Position numbers and translations under genes: made by a program. From Plutella xylostella (taxonomy: Eukaryota; Arthropoda; Insecta; Lepidoptera; Plutellidae): a stretch of DNA of 64,000 bases. This document shows positions 45,405 through 58,900 of this stretch, in pieces. Location: the NCBI RefSeq assembly GCF_932276165.1, contig NC_064008.1:8127001-8191000 (forward strand). The letters are read 5' to 3'. The notes below the pieces were generated by a model. The model did no database searches. It saw nothing but the letters and a program-made list of their open reading frames with translations, and was not told the origin of the DNA. Numbering within the stretch: position 1 is the first letter of the stretch; each line of letters begins with the position of its first letter.

Positions 45405-45856
45405 CTACTTATAAGACGTTAAAAATTACATTTTAAGCTTGAGACAGAGGCACAGTCGCCAGAGCGTACATTTTCCCGCCAACGCTAAATGCCGGAAAAA
45501 GGCGCACTTCTCCAACCGGAAGTAAACACAAAGCCTGCATTTCCGGCCGCCATTTTAAAGGCTCAAAGCGTAGCTAATATACTGGGAATGTCTCGAAAAC
45601 ATTAATCTGTGGCGGTAAATCTTTCTAACACGCTGTTTAAACGTTATAAAGCTGACGTGCACTCGATAAATCAGATGAGCCGTGTGCCACGGGTTTATGA
45701 GATATTATATCATAAATGGGACATAAACAGCCACTGGACAGGGGTGGATATTAATTTCAAACGTTATTATAAGCAGGTAGGTACTAGTTGTTATTCTGTG
45801 TTATATGTTAGTACTTACTCCGTTGGTAACTTAATAAAGTTGTGGTCTAAGTTATA

Positions 45857-46093
45857 CACTCACGGGCATTGAAATAGTTCCACTCACAAAATGCCGGCAC
45901 CAAACGACCTAAATTTTTTCAAACTTTTAATTTAAAATTGCAATAAAATATTACCGTTTTTAGTTTGTAATATCCTGATGCTCTGTTAAATGTACTTACT
46001 TCAATGTTGCAGAAATCGTCATTAAGCTAGCCTTTTCCGTTTAGGAGTAATTTGGTGCATTTCTAAGTGGAACCTTTTCATTGCCCGTGAGTG
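45857..46093. mobile_element. Mariner-like MITE, copy 3
   Basis: CACTCACGGGCATTGAAATA at the left, TTTCATTGCCCGTGAGTG at the right; TA before the left end, mutated to TG after the right end. Confidence 0.75.
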
Positions 46094-47384
46094 TGTTAAT
46101 AACTCACTAACATCTAGCTAAAGTTATACTTAGCAAGATTTGAATGCACCTATTAACATTAAATACCAAATATTTTAAGAGATTTTAAGGTTTTATCATT
46201 ATTACAGTTTATTTAACACTCACACAAAATTTTACTGCACACATTTTGATACTCCACCTCCCCGTCTTGATCAAACACTTATGATGTCACAATTTTTTCG
46301 CGCGCCATTTTTATACTAAAGTGACAGTCGCGATCGTCGCGTTGTTATATTTTATTTTTCTTCTTTCAACTCACCAGTATTGAAAGACCTCTTCGTGTCA
46401 GCATTCACAGACTGCATGGAGGGTCACTATGATTGGCTTTCGATTGCCGCGGAATTAATTTGAAAAGAGAACGTTGGTTTAGCTAATTTGGTCTTGTTTT
46501 AAATACCTACCTAATGTACTTATCGATTTTGTTAAAGCTCGGTAACGTAAGTAGGTAAGTACTTATACCTAGTTAAGATTTATAAAAAAAAAATAACTAG
46601 TTAAGTATGTTTATGGATTTTAATTATTGATTATTATTTGTTATTAACTAGGTACCAGAAGATAGGTTCATAAATATCAAAAGGCTCTGGAGGTTGTTAT
46701 TTATTCTGAACTAAGAAGGTAAGTTTCAAGTTGAGTAACGAGGGAGAGTTTGTACCCTTTTTGTAAACTACAGTATTGTAGAGCCGTGGTAGCTCAGAAA
46801 CATGCTACTAAGCTTCGTACTTTTAAGGCCTAAGTTTTATCCTCGTTACAACGATTTGCTGAAAAAGTCATAATATAAGTATTTGGAATCGGCATCTTCC
46901 TTCCTACATTCATTCTAGTTCTATTTCAGTTAGTCATTGTATAAAATTGCATAAGCTACTGAAACTGCAGGTCTACACTCTTGTTTTATTCTCCTTTCAC
47001 GCATTCTTTCACGGTTCACACTTTATTGACATAAGTCTGTAATGGATTACTTATTCTACGGTCCATCGCACACGGCGCTTGCAGGCTCATGCAATGATTC
47101 ACTCTATTTACGTTGAATCAGATGCGCTTATAGAGGTTATGCTCGTTCCAGATGTTTGGAATATGACTTTGATGGCGTGTCGGATAGCGGAAAGTTTGAT
47201 AGGTACTTACTGCAAGTATTCTTACTTGGCACAAAAGGTAAGTAAACAATATTTTTGTGTTTGTGAATGTAGCATAAAATTGACTCTTGTGCTGATGGGA
47301 AGGTCCCGGATTCGAATACCGGCGGGGTACCTAATTAAGTACCTACTTATTTAAATATTTAATAAGTAAGGGTACTTATACTTA
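46094..47384. other. Intergenic; one possible unassigned exon
   Basis: On the minus strand a CTATGATTGG-complement area is followed by ATG and a good GTGAGT donor at about 46367-46376 (exon end ATACTG). This is phase 1 and fits none of the neighbouring acceptors. Degenerate tRNA-like words occur at 46790 and 47296. Confidence 0.3.
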
Positions 47385-48191
47385 GGGTAACGTAACGTAC
47401 CTATATAGGGACATTTTCGACTACCCCAACTTTGAATGAAGCTATCGCAGCGTACAACTAAGATATTAATGTAAAATTTTCTTTATTCGGTAGGATATAT
47501 AATCTATTATCACTAGTATTTGTGCTAAAGCTTTAGTGTGGCCAGATTTTATTAAATTAAGATAAAAGTAAAAATGCTTGTTTTGACCCAAGGTACGTTA
47601 CACGTTTGTACCTTGGGACACTGTTTCCTATAGCTTTGTACTATGGAAAATGCAAACTTCTAAATAACGCCTTATATCTCTGTTCTTATTGATTTACTGC
47701 ATCTCTCTTCTGTCTAGTTTCACTCTGGCACTAATAAGAACAGAGATATAAGGCGTTATCTAGATGTTTGCATTTTCCATAGTACAAAGCCATAGGAAAC
47801 AGTGTCCCAAGGTACAAATTTAATCGTGTCCCAAGGTACAAAAAAGCAATATTTAACCAAAATTTAAATATCTTTATTTTTAATTCAGGAATCTTTCAGA
47901 TAATTGCCATGTCATAAAATTAAATAACTGAAAAGTTATACGTGACATCCATGTCTTTATTTTGAGCATGCCTCTATGAGATAAAGCAACACAAAAAACT
48001 ATTTTGACTCCAAAAAACTTCATATTGTCTTCACCACACACTCGATGCTGGTATGATCACGAGACTCACTAGTTTTGCCAAGCGAGTAAAATACTATGCC
48101 TAGGGTAGAATTTTAATGTGTTTATTTAGCCGGTTTTTAAAATACAATCAATGTCCCGAGGTACAGCGTCCCAAGGTACGTTACGTTACCC
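47385..48191. mobile_element. Non-autonomous TA-flanked transposon with repeated TCCCAAGGTAC boxes
   Basis: Inverted ends GGGTAACGTAACGTACC and its complement, with TA on both sides. Boxes of the form GTCCCAAGGTAC occur at about 47588, 47613 (inverted), 47807, 47829, 48157 (one change) and 48168. An internal ~95-bp inverted repeat lies at 47630-47805. No coding capacity. Confidence 0.72.
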
Positions 48192-48267
48192 TATCTAATA
48201 TTTATATTTGCTACTATTTGCCAGACTGTGGGTAAATTTCAGTGGTTTTACAGTAAGGTATACATAC

Positions 48268-49345
48268 TAGTGATGTAACGAATATTCGCATTCGCATTCG
48301 CGAATATTCGCACTTTTTTGGATATTCGCATTCGCATTCGCATTCGCAAAATTTTGTGCGAATATTTTGCGAATGTCAGTATTAGTTAGAAAAAAAACTA
48401 TTTGAAAATAATGGTACATTAACAAAATCAAAATCCATTCGTTTATAACCTTTTTTTACAAGTAACCTTCTTAATCACATTATCAGTCTTTACTTTATCA
48501 TTTGGTATTATATTTATAATGATAAATCTGTCGGATGAGATTCGTATCCGCTCGGCAAATCTCGGAACAAAATTGAGACTGCGTTCCGATACGCACTGAA
48601 ATCTATTAAATCACCCATAGGTAATCGTGTTCAGTGTCACTGTCATTTCGTGAGAACCTTTACACACTCACAAACCGTACCGCTCACAGTCGCAATATGT
48701 TGTAACAGTTACGGGACTAAATAAAGTGTCATCTTCATCATCATCACGACCCATCATGTCCCCACTGCTGGGGCACGGGTCTCCTTCCAACGAAGGAAGG
48801 TGTTTAGGCCTAGTCCACCACGCTGGCCTATTGTGGAATGGTGGACCCCAACACAAGCAAGCTTGCGCTGAGAGTGTTTTCGGGTAAGTGGGCAACCCGA
48901 CTGTCAGATGTTTTCAAGCTGCCCGAAGGTCTCTGACAAGGCTTAACGACTGCTGCTGCCGAAACATCAGCTGGGACCCACGGCTTAACGAGCCGTCGTA
49001 AGCAAGGAAGCTTCCAGAAAAAAAACACTTGAAATCGGTCACATATCCAATCACTGACCGTGCCAGTTGTTGCTTAACCTCAGTGATCAGTTACGATCAC
49101 TGAAGCTAGCTCGACTACAGACGCTTCAAAAAGTATAACTACTTAGTTACTTTAAAAAACTGCGTCTAGTATTGGCTAGTCTGATTCGGAATGTGCCTAG
49201 TACAGCAAACCATACAAATGGCGCCAAATTTGAACACAAACTGAATATTCGCATTCGCATTCGCATTCGCGAATATCGATATCAGATATTCGCATTCGCA
49301 TTCGCATTCGCGAATGTACAAAAACACACATTCGTTACATCACTA
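48268..49345. mobile_element. hAT-type non-autonomous transposon, 1078 bp
   Basis: Ends TAGTGATGTAACGAAT and ATTCGTTACATCACTA, with an exact 8-bp target duplication ATACATAC (48260-48267, 49346-49353). Both subterminal zones consist of tandem ATTCGC hexamers (48280-48365 and 49245-49315). The centre carries an interspersed repeat (48735-49020) also found at 13765. No transposase. Confidence 0.85.
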
Positions 49346-49353
49346 ATACATAC

Positions 49354-49999
49354 TAAGTAACAAAAACGTTAGGTTTATAAATAAATCTAAAAAAATTACT
49401 TCATTGAAAAATACATTTCCTTCACAGTTAAAAAGTTCCAAAATCGTCTAATAGATGGCCACCGGCCTGTCGTTTTTTATGAACTACATTCTTCTGAGGG
49501 AAAGGAAGATAAGTTTCAATAATCACTTTATAGATTTTGAACGCATTTGAAATTTTTGAACGACCCTTAAAAGCATTTCAAAACATTCATTACGATTACG
49601 TCTAAGCATTACGTATTGTAAAAATTGGTCTATTATTTTATTAAATAATTATGTAAATAACAAAAAATAACTTGATTTAAAGTTAAAAAATCTTAATTAA
49701 AGTAACTGAAAGAATATTATGATTTACCTAAAATATTTTTTCCGTTGCGCTTCGATTACTCAGTTTACCGGCAAAGTAGTTTTCAAACGCACTTTATTGT
49801 GAGTTTGCAGCGCTGTGACGTTCGGCGTAAACAATTTTAAATTTAACCAAAAATATCCGCATTTACTACAAAAGTATCGTTACAAAAACCAAACAGTGCA
49901 TTAACTCAGTTACTTCACCTGTGTCGCTAATCAAAATGCAAGAATAGAGTGCTATACGAAAACATAACCTCAAAGCGCGTCTAAACAAGCGTCTTCAAA
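49354..49999. promoter_or_regulatory. Upstream region and 5' UTR of CPSF1
   Basis: AT-rich until about 49740, then less so up to the ATG. No TATA box was recognised, as expected for a housekeeping gene. The start context is CTTCAAAATGT. Confidence 0.4.
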
Positions 50000-52900
50000 A
50001 TGTATTCGATAGCTCGGCAGACGCACCCGGCTACTGGTATCGAGCACTCTGTGAGCTGCTGCTTCTTCAACAATGATGAACCATGCCTGGTCACCGCCGG
50101 CGCCAACATCATCAAGGTCTTCCGGCTCTACCCAGAAGCTGACTCGAAGGAAGTCAATGCAGGTGATTGTCTTTTGTTTTTGTTGCTGTTTGAATGGAGA
50201 TATTGAAGATTTCTGTGTATGAGAGTTGTAGAAGGTTGTTATGCCCAGCTAAACTGGCTGCAGGCAGAATGTTTTCTAACCTGCACTATAAATAAACTTA
50301 CTTTTAGATCACATCAGTTATTAGTAATGAATAAATTGAACGAAAAAAACGGAAGGTTAAAATCCCAGCCAATTAAACATAAAATATGTCTATAACAAAA
50401 CCTCAAGGCATGCATGTCTAGTAGAGTAGGGTTTCGTTCCCGTGTTCCCGGGAATTCCCGGGAAATTTGTCCTTCCCGAAACCGGGTAAAAATAGCATTC
50501 TCGAGAATTCCCGGGTTTGATTTTTAATCCATTCTATGCTATATTTTCATCTCTATTTATCTGTTTCTCCTACCTTAAACCAAAAAAAAATTTCGGCTGG
50601 CTTGTCGTCTTCGATCAGAAAGTCGTTTTTAACCGACTTCTAAAAAAGGAGGAGGTTCTCAATTCATCGGGATCTTTTTTTTATATCTTTTATGTATGTT
50701 CACCGATTACTCCGCCGTTTATGGACCGATTTTGAAAATTCTTTTTTTGATGTATTGAGTGCGGTGGTAGCTCAGTCGGGTAAGCGCCCGCTTCTCACGC
50801 AAGAGATGCGGGTTCGATCCCGGCGCTGACATGTACCAATGAGTTCTTTTAACTTAAGTACAATGTATGCCATCGCTCTTACGGTGAAGGAAAACATCGT
50901 GAGGAAACCTGCATATCTAGATTTAGCACATCTAGATATGTGAACCCACCAACCCGCAGTGGACCAGCGTGGTGGGAAATGGTCCAAGCTTAGGAAGGCA
51001 GTTTAGACCTTGGGGATATGCACAAATGAAGTTGGTGCCATATTTCTTCAGATTCCTTTGTCACCGCACCAATATAAAAAAGAACAGTTCCTGCTATTAT
51101 TAATTATTTCTTACTTTTTAGTAATTTTTGAAGTCAGTTTTTTATTTTTTTGTTGTAAATTATTGGAAAATCATAGTGTTACTGATTTCGCGCAGCTGCA
51201 TTGCAAAGATAAATGACTCATTTACATCACCTGGTTTCACCTCTTCCTGATTCCATATTTTCATCTTTATTTATCCGTTGGTCCTACCGCCTACCATTTC
51301 GCCCTTGGTACTAAACTAATGCATAGAAAAAACCAAAATAAGAAGTAGGTTGAGCGATAAATCATTGAATGAATTAATTTTTCTAAAACATTACCTCAAG
51401 TGTAATTAATTTTCTATTTATCATAATATTATTTTTAAATCGTTAATTATAATACCTTTGTTATTGTTTAACTTACAATTAAGAAAAACAAATGATTTGG
51501 CATGTAAAACAAATCATTATAATTTTGGTTGTTAATTTATCTGACTGTTGCTTTTTTCTACCTAGACGAGTGATAAAAGTATATTTGATTTAATTGTAAG
51601 TGTTTTAATAGACTTTTAATAGCCGAAAATAGCAAAACCAACGATTTAAAATAAATTCCCGTTGCCCGGGAAATCACGGGAAATCTTGAAAAAAATTCCC
51701 GTTTCCCGGGAACAGAAAAAGGTCGGGAAAAACGAAACCCTAGTCTAGAGTCTAGTCTAGACTATTATTATTGCTTTTGGAATTGGAATTAGAAATTTTG
51801 TACCTATGTATCTGTTACATACATAGCAACTCTTTAGTAATCTGTGCTTAAGACCCCATGTATTATGGAAATAAAGTCTCTTACTATTTCTTTTCAGCTG
51901 GCCAGCCAATCCCCCCAAAGATGAAACTGGAGTGCCTAGCGACCTACACCCTATGGGGCAGCGTGATGTCGCTCGCTGTAGTCCCGGCTCCCAGCATGGG
52001 TCGGGACCTGCTGCTCCTGTCGTTCCGTGAAGCCAAGCTGTCCGTGGTTCAGTATGATCCACAAGTCCATAACTTGGTGACGTTGAGCATGCATTACTTT
52101 GAAGAGGATGATATGAAGGTAATTTGATATTTTAGATTTGGTATCTTATACTAAACTGAAAGTACAAATGAAATAACATACTGAACATTTCTAAATTCAG
52201 CTGTTACATTATGAGCAAGATTTGAGGGAAAATGTTGAGACAGTCAGTGACTACCTGACTTCACCCTTGAAAACTGAGTCCTACACCATGTCCAGGACAT
52301 TTGCGTTGCTCCTTTGAAGAAGCCTAGGTCTAGCAGATCACAATTACAGGCTTTATAATAATATATCTCATGAGTTTTGCCCCTGTAAAATCTTGCATGC
52401 CTATGCCTACTTGCTCAAACTTGACCCTTAATAAGGCAAAGGGAAAATAGTTCCCACATTATTTAGAGTACCTTGAGTTATCGAAAACCAATGTTTTTTT
52501 TGTATTGCCATGCCTTATTTAACCTACTTCCAGAACGGCTGGACCACCCACCCGCACATTCCGTACATCCGCGTGGACCCGTCTGGCCGCTGCTGTGTCA
52601 TGCTGCTCTATGGAAGGAAGCTCGCTGTCATACCCTTCAGGAAGGACTGTGGAGATGAAGCAGATCCACTTGATGCTAAACCGGGACAGGATTTGAAAAA
52701 GAATGTAAGTTTTTTAGGATGACTGTTGTGTAGAGAATATAAAACAGCAATAGATTTAAATACACTCATGAGCAATGAAACGGAAAAGTTCCACTATCCA
52801 TTGACCTTCCATAATATGTCACTACAACTTTTTCATTGCTTGTGAGTGTATTATTAGAACACAAACATTTAATGCCAAAGACTCAAGTACTGTCTTTTAA

Positions 52901-55900
52901 ATAAATATCTGCCCTGGCCGAGGATTGAACCCGGGATCTTCAAATTTCTATTTGGTACACACATGATGAAATTAAGATTTAGCAACATATTATAAAGGGT
53001 AAATTTGCATTTGGGGTTAGAAACATGTTTTCTTTGTTATTTCTAATAATAAACCCCATCATTTCTCCAATCCGCAGGCGCCCCCGATCCAGCCGATCCG
53101 CACGCCAACACTAGCCTCCTACGTCATAGTACTGAAAGACCTGGATGAGAAGATAGACAATGTACTAGACATCCAGTTCCTACACGGATACTACGAGCCT
53201 ACGCTGTTGTTGCTGTATGAGCCGGTTAGGACTTTTGCTGGGTAAGTAATAATGGCCAACGCAAACCAGGACGGCATGGCAAGGGATTTTTACTAGTGGA
53301 CATTCAACCGTAATGGTTAAAAATGATGGCTGGCATTGAACAAGCCTTTTCTATTTTTGGTTTAGAGCTAAAGTTACCTGTATAAGTTTTGAAATTTGCA
53401 AGCAGGAGTAGCATTCATCATCATCAATTTATACTGACTGATGACTTATAAAAGGCACACAATTTTTTGACCTTCATAATCCAGCCACTTCCAGTAACTA
53501 TCTAAGGTCCGGCGGACTGTCTGGATGTCCTATACTAATTTAGCCCAATAGTGGTCTCATAGTAAACAATATTCCTCTAATCTGATTCAAACTACATACA
53601 ATTTGCCTACTGGGAACGCTCCTTAATTAGTGTTTGGTATTGATCAATGGGCTCCCTACTTCTATTAGATTTTTTGTCAATATCATTAATATGTTTATGA
53701 AAATCTATTCCAGTCGCACAGCCGTCCGCAACGACACCTGCTGCATGGCCGGCGTATCGCTCAACATGACCGCGCGCAGCCACCCCGTGATCTGGGCCAC
53801 GGCCGGCCTGCCACACGACTGTCTGCAGGCGATACCCGTGGACAGGCCCCTGGGTGAGTCACTTGCGAGTCACGAGACTAGAGGAGACGCTGGTGAGAGT
53901 AGCTGGTTTGAATCCCGGCCGGGGTAGAAGTTTGGCGGAGTTAGAGGCCTCTGGGTGAGTCACCTGTGAGTCACCTGAGATAACGATAGTAAAGCGGTGA
54001 GGGTTGCTGGTTCAAACGCTGGTCGGGGTAGAAGTTTGTTAGGCGTATGGCTGACAAACTTAAGACACTAGGGCGTATGGCTGACAAACTTAAGACACAC
54101 AAGTTATGTGTATTTGCGATTAGATTAAGTCTAAGCTTTAGTTAACCCTCCCTATACTACCTAACTAATCTACCTAGAGGTGGAAACTTGTGCAACATAA
54201 GCTACCCTGTCATTGTTATCTACAAAATAAATTAGTTAAGTTTTCCTAATATAGTAAAATAAAAATAAAACACCTGGGACGCTTTTATAGCATAAGGTGA
54301 TTTAAGACACTATAGAATATGCCTAGGTCAGGATCGAAGGACCAAAAATGCAACTTAATTAGGGTACAAAATGCGGTCAAAAGCGATCTGTGCCAGACAA
54401 CCTTTGGATGGAGGGAATAAGAGATTTAGATTGATTGAAGTTTGTTGGAGATAGAGCCTTTGATTGTGTCGTAAATTCGGGTGCAAAGAAACCCCGTGAT
54501 CTGGGCCACGGCCGGGCTGCCGCACGACTGTCTGCAGGCGATACCCGTGGACCGGCCTTTAGGTGAGTCACCTGCGAGTCACGAGACGAGAGATGAAACG
54601 CTGGGGGTAGCTGGTTCAAACCACGGCAGGGGTAGAAGTTTGTTAGGCGTATAGCTGACTGCTCATGAACGAACAAGAAGATTTCACCTCTTGAATCTCC
54701 TGCTTGACGCACTTCATGTCCTCAATCAGGGCCGACAAGGGGGCGAGCTGATCGGTCAACTTGTACCACTACAAACAACAACACTATAGAATACAAAGAC
54801 AACACAACAACACTATAGAGTACAAAGACACTATAGAATATGCCTAGGTCAGGGTTGAAGGACCACATCACGTTCACTATCCCCCGCACCATCTATCCAT
54901 CTGGTGACATGTGCAAGAAAACCCGTCCCCTGGGTGAGACACCTGCGAGTCACAAGACGAGAGATGACGCTGGTGAGAGTAGCTGGTTCGAATCTCGGCT
55001 GGGGTATAAGTGTGCTCGAGATCACATGTTTCATTGTGTCGAATAGTCGGGGCGAAAGAAACCTGTAAGAGTGAAAAAACTACTGTATGTCACAAAATAA
55101 TGGTGATATTATTTATATTCCATAGGAAATTCATCAGACGCTCGCATACAACGGGTTCCTTTAGAGCAGATTTTTCTATAATCCAAATACATAATTGTTC
55201 TATGTGGAATAAAATTATCGAAAAATCTGCCCTAAGGTAAGGTTTGCTGATTTTGGTAAGCAAACAATACTCATGTATATTATTTTCTGTTTCCAGGTGG
55301 TTGCCTAATATTTGCCGTGAATTCACTCATATACCTGAACCAGTCGGTGCCGCCGTACGGAGTGTCGCTCAACAGTATCGCCACACACACCACCAACTTT
55401 CCTTTACGTAAGTAGTTTACTTTATTTGATTAGTTAGGCTTTTGCTTAAATTGTTTATTACCTTTCTGAACATAATTATATTATGGTTTTAGGCTACCAT
55501 GTACACGCGTATTTTTTATTTTGTGATAGGAGTGTTATGATTAATCCTAATAGGGAGCGTCGATTTAAAAAGTTTATCTTGTAGGTAATCTAGGTTTTCA
55601 GCTTTCTAGTTACTTAGCTATGTTTTTAGCGTGTGGGTGACAACCCCAATACACTAGAGCGCTTCTAGGGTTTATATTCTTTTCTCATAGACATCTGAAA
55701 CGACTAAATAGTTATTGTTTATCTGTTTTAATATGTATTTACGTAGACACATTACACGCTTTTGTCTAGGTCAGGGTCGAAGGACCATATTATGTGCGTT
55801 ACTCTCACGTAGTATCTACATAATTAGTGCTATCTGTGTGTAGGTATACAGGAGGGCGTGTGCATCACGTTGGACTGCGCGTGCGCGGCGCCGCTGGGCG

Positions 55901-58900
55901 ACTCCCGCCTCGCCATCTCGCTGAAGGGCGGCCAGCTGTTTGTGCTGACGCTACTGTCGGATTCCTTGAGGAGTGTGAGGAGTTTCCATCTGGCTCGAGC
56001 GGCTGCTTCTGTACTACCTACTTGTGTGAGTATATTTAACTATATTTTTGTATAAAGGGTGCAGTTTTTATCAGTGGACTGGCCGAAGGCCACGATCCGA
56101 TAACATTTTCGAGTCACGAGGGTAAGATAGGGTACAATATTGGTGGTCAAGAACTAGAGAGGGTTTCCAGTATTCGAGATTTGGGCGTACTTTTCGACGA
56201 AAAACTCGTTTTCGACGAGCACATAGAGAAAATTTGTACGAAAGCTTACCAGATGCTCGGCTTCATACTGCGTGTTAGTAAATGTTTCAATAACAAACTT
56301 ACTTACATGACTCTCTACAAAACGTTAGTGAGATCTCAACTGGAGTATGCTTCCATAATATGGAACCCTTTCTATGCCGTCTACATAAACAAACTAGAAA
56401 GTATACAAAAAAAAGCCCTCAAATCGATCCATTACCGACTTACTCGGTCCAAAATGAGCTATGAAAACCTGATGTCTCTATATAATATACCTAGTTTAGC
56501 TTCTAGACGTGTAATAGCAGATGAATTAATTTTATATAATATTTGCAACAACCATTACGATTGTTCAGAACTGGTAAATGAAATTAACTACCTAGCTCCC
56601 CATACAACAACGCCACGTCGTCCTTGTAAATTATTCTATGTGTCTCGAGCACGCACTAATTCTGGTCTTCGAGCACCCATACATCGAATATGTCAATCAC
56701 ATAACGAGAGGTTCCTGTCGATAGACATATTTAAGAACAAAAAAACTATGTTTAAAAAGGAAATATCCAAGCATATATTGTTAAGTTAAGGATATGTTAG
56801 TTATAATATACTCATAATTATTTTTATTTTTTGGTATCACGAACTTTTTTCAATATAAATATGTGTCTTAGTGGTAAACGTTTAGGGTAATAAGCTTACT
56901 ATGTATTACTTGTTTTTAATTTATGTTTTGTAAAGTTTATTACTGTTGTTTGTCCTAATAAATAAATAAATAAATAAATAAACAAATAAATAAGAAGATA
57001 CATTTTCAACAATCCCGTATGTCGTGTGCAATGAACGGCACTCGGCGAGTTCATTATTAAAATTGAGCCTTTTTCTACTTTTCACCAGTTCACTGATAAA
57101 ATTCCACCCTATTATTAATTTTGTCATGTTCACTGATAAAATCTTATGCTATAAGTTTATGTCATTACTCGCCCCTGTTGCCTGTGCTGACGCTCGAAAT
57201 TTTCTTTCGCCATTTCTTTCCTCCTTAATGAGAGTTTCCTGTTACTTTTCCGCCTTTGAGAAATGGTGGTAGAGTAAGATTACATTATGACTATGGTTCC
57301 GATTCTGAAGGGCACACTTCCTAATTTTAAAATGAGCTAAAATCTCTAAATTTAGCTGACAGTGCTAATTTTTGCTATTCTGAAGGCAACGATTTTAACG
57401 TCCAACTAAATTTAGAAGGCTCATTTGACGTCTTTAAAATGAGTGTGGCCATGTACTTAAGGATATTACAATCGAAAATATCGATTAAGTTCGGCCTCGT
57501 GCGCTCGGATTGTCGCACGGGGCGAGCTCCTACACATACCTAGTATGAAACAGGATGGAAATCGCCCGGCGCGTGAGACGGAAGATGCTCAGTACAAACT
57601 GTATGCAGTTCTAGGATAAATTCGTGCGCCGCACGCGACCGGAAATTGCCGAAATAATACGAATGACGCCTCGGGAATCTCGGGATGCGCGGGCGGTGGC
57701 CTTGACCGGTGGCGGTGACCTACGAACGATACACTTGTCATACCCCATTAACACTCGCGCCTCGGCCCTCGCCTCGTCGCTCGCCTCGTCACTCGTGCGG
57801 GGGCGCGAATGTAAACACCCACTCGCGTGCCGAGTTCAGTCGTCTCTGAGCTAGCAACAATGGAGGACGTCGAAGTTTTAGCAGCAACAATAAAGAATTT
57901 ATGTATGTTCACCGATTACTTCGCCGTTTATGGACCAATTTTGAAAATTCTTTTTTTGATGTATTGGATTCTTTCACCCCCAAGGGTGGGTAAAGGGGTA
58001 AAATGAGGGTATGAATTTCCATTTTGGGCACCTATTAACCGATTGTAGTTAATTAAATTTAGAACGAATATAGTTTTGACAACAAAAAAAATATGATGGT
58101 GACCTTGAGCTGATCTGATGATGGAAACGGAAGGTAGTCAAGGGAACTCCTCAACGGTAGGTATATAGCAACTACTTAGTGTTTACTACTGACTGACTAC
58201 TGACTAGTAGGACTTATTGGTATAATTTGCATCTTAATTTTGATTGACAATTATTGCAAATAAACTATAAATAATAAAATAAAATAATGATTAAAAAAAT
58301 CACTAAAACGTAAGAAATAATTTAAGGTTTAGACATGGTTTAGACCAATTCTATGTGACAGTACAAATATAACTAACCCCCATTTCCCCCCACCAGATGT
58401 GCGTGATCCAAGATGATTTCCTGTTCCTCGGCTCGCGGCTCGGCAACTCGCTGCTGCTGCGAGTGACGGAGAGAGAGAACCGCATGCTGTTCAGTGTCGA
58501 CAAGCCGCTGCAGGCCACCGTGGACTTGACCACAGAGAATGCGAGCGCCAAACCACGTAAGTCAACAAATACAAACTTAGCATGTTATATATCAGACCTC
58601 CAGGAATACATAGATCAGGGATTGCAAGTTGACGCCATTTACACTGATATAAGTAAAGCCTTCGATCGGGTAAACCATAAAATCCTGCTTAACAAACTCA
58701 GCTGTATCGGAGTCCATGGCAAACTATTGAAATGGTTCAATTCATATGTCACAAATAGGAGTCAAAAAGTTGTAGTTGCTGGCTATGAGTCCTCTCCGTT
58801 TGCGGCTCCGTCCGGCGTTCCACAGGGTTCAAATCTCGTTTAGAAAAAATCAAAAAAAAACTTTTATTAAGTAATTCATAAAAATTCATGAAAATTTTGT

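Noticed and set aside
46377..46420. Coding first exon with GTGAGT donor on the minus strand
   Set aside because: Phase 1 does not fit any recognised acceptor; could only be a UTR exon, which cannot be shown.
50761..50832. A tRNA gene with good A and B boxes
   Set aside because: The acceptor stem does not pair and the sequence runs directly into a SINE body also found at 230-455, so it is a SINE head.
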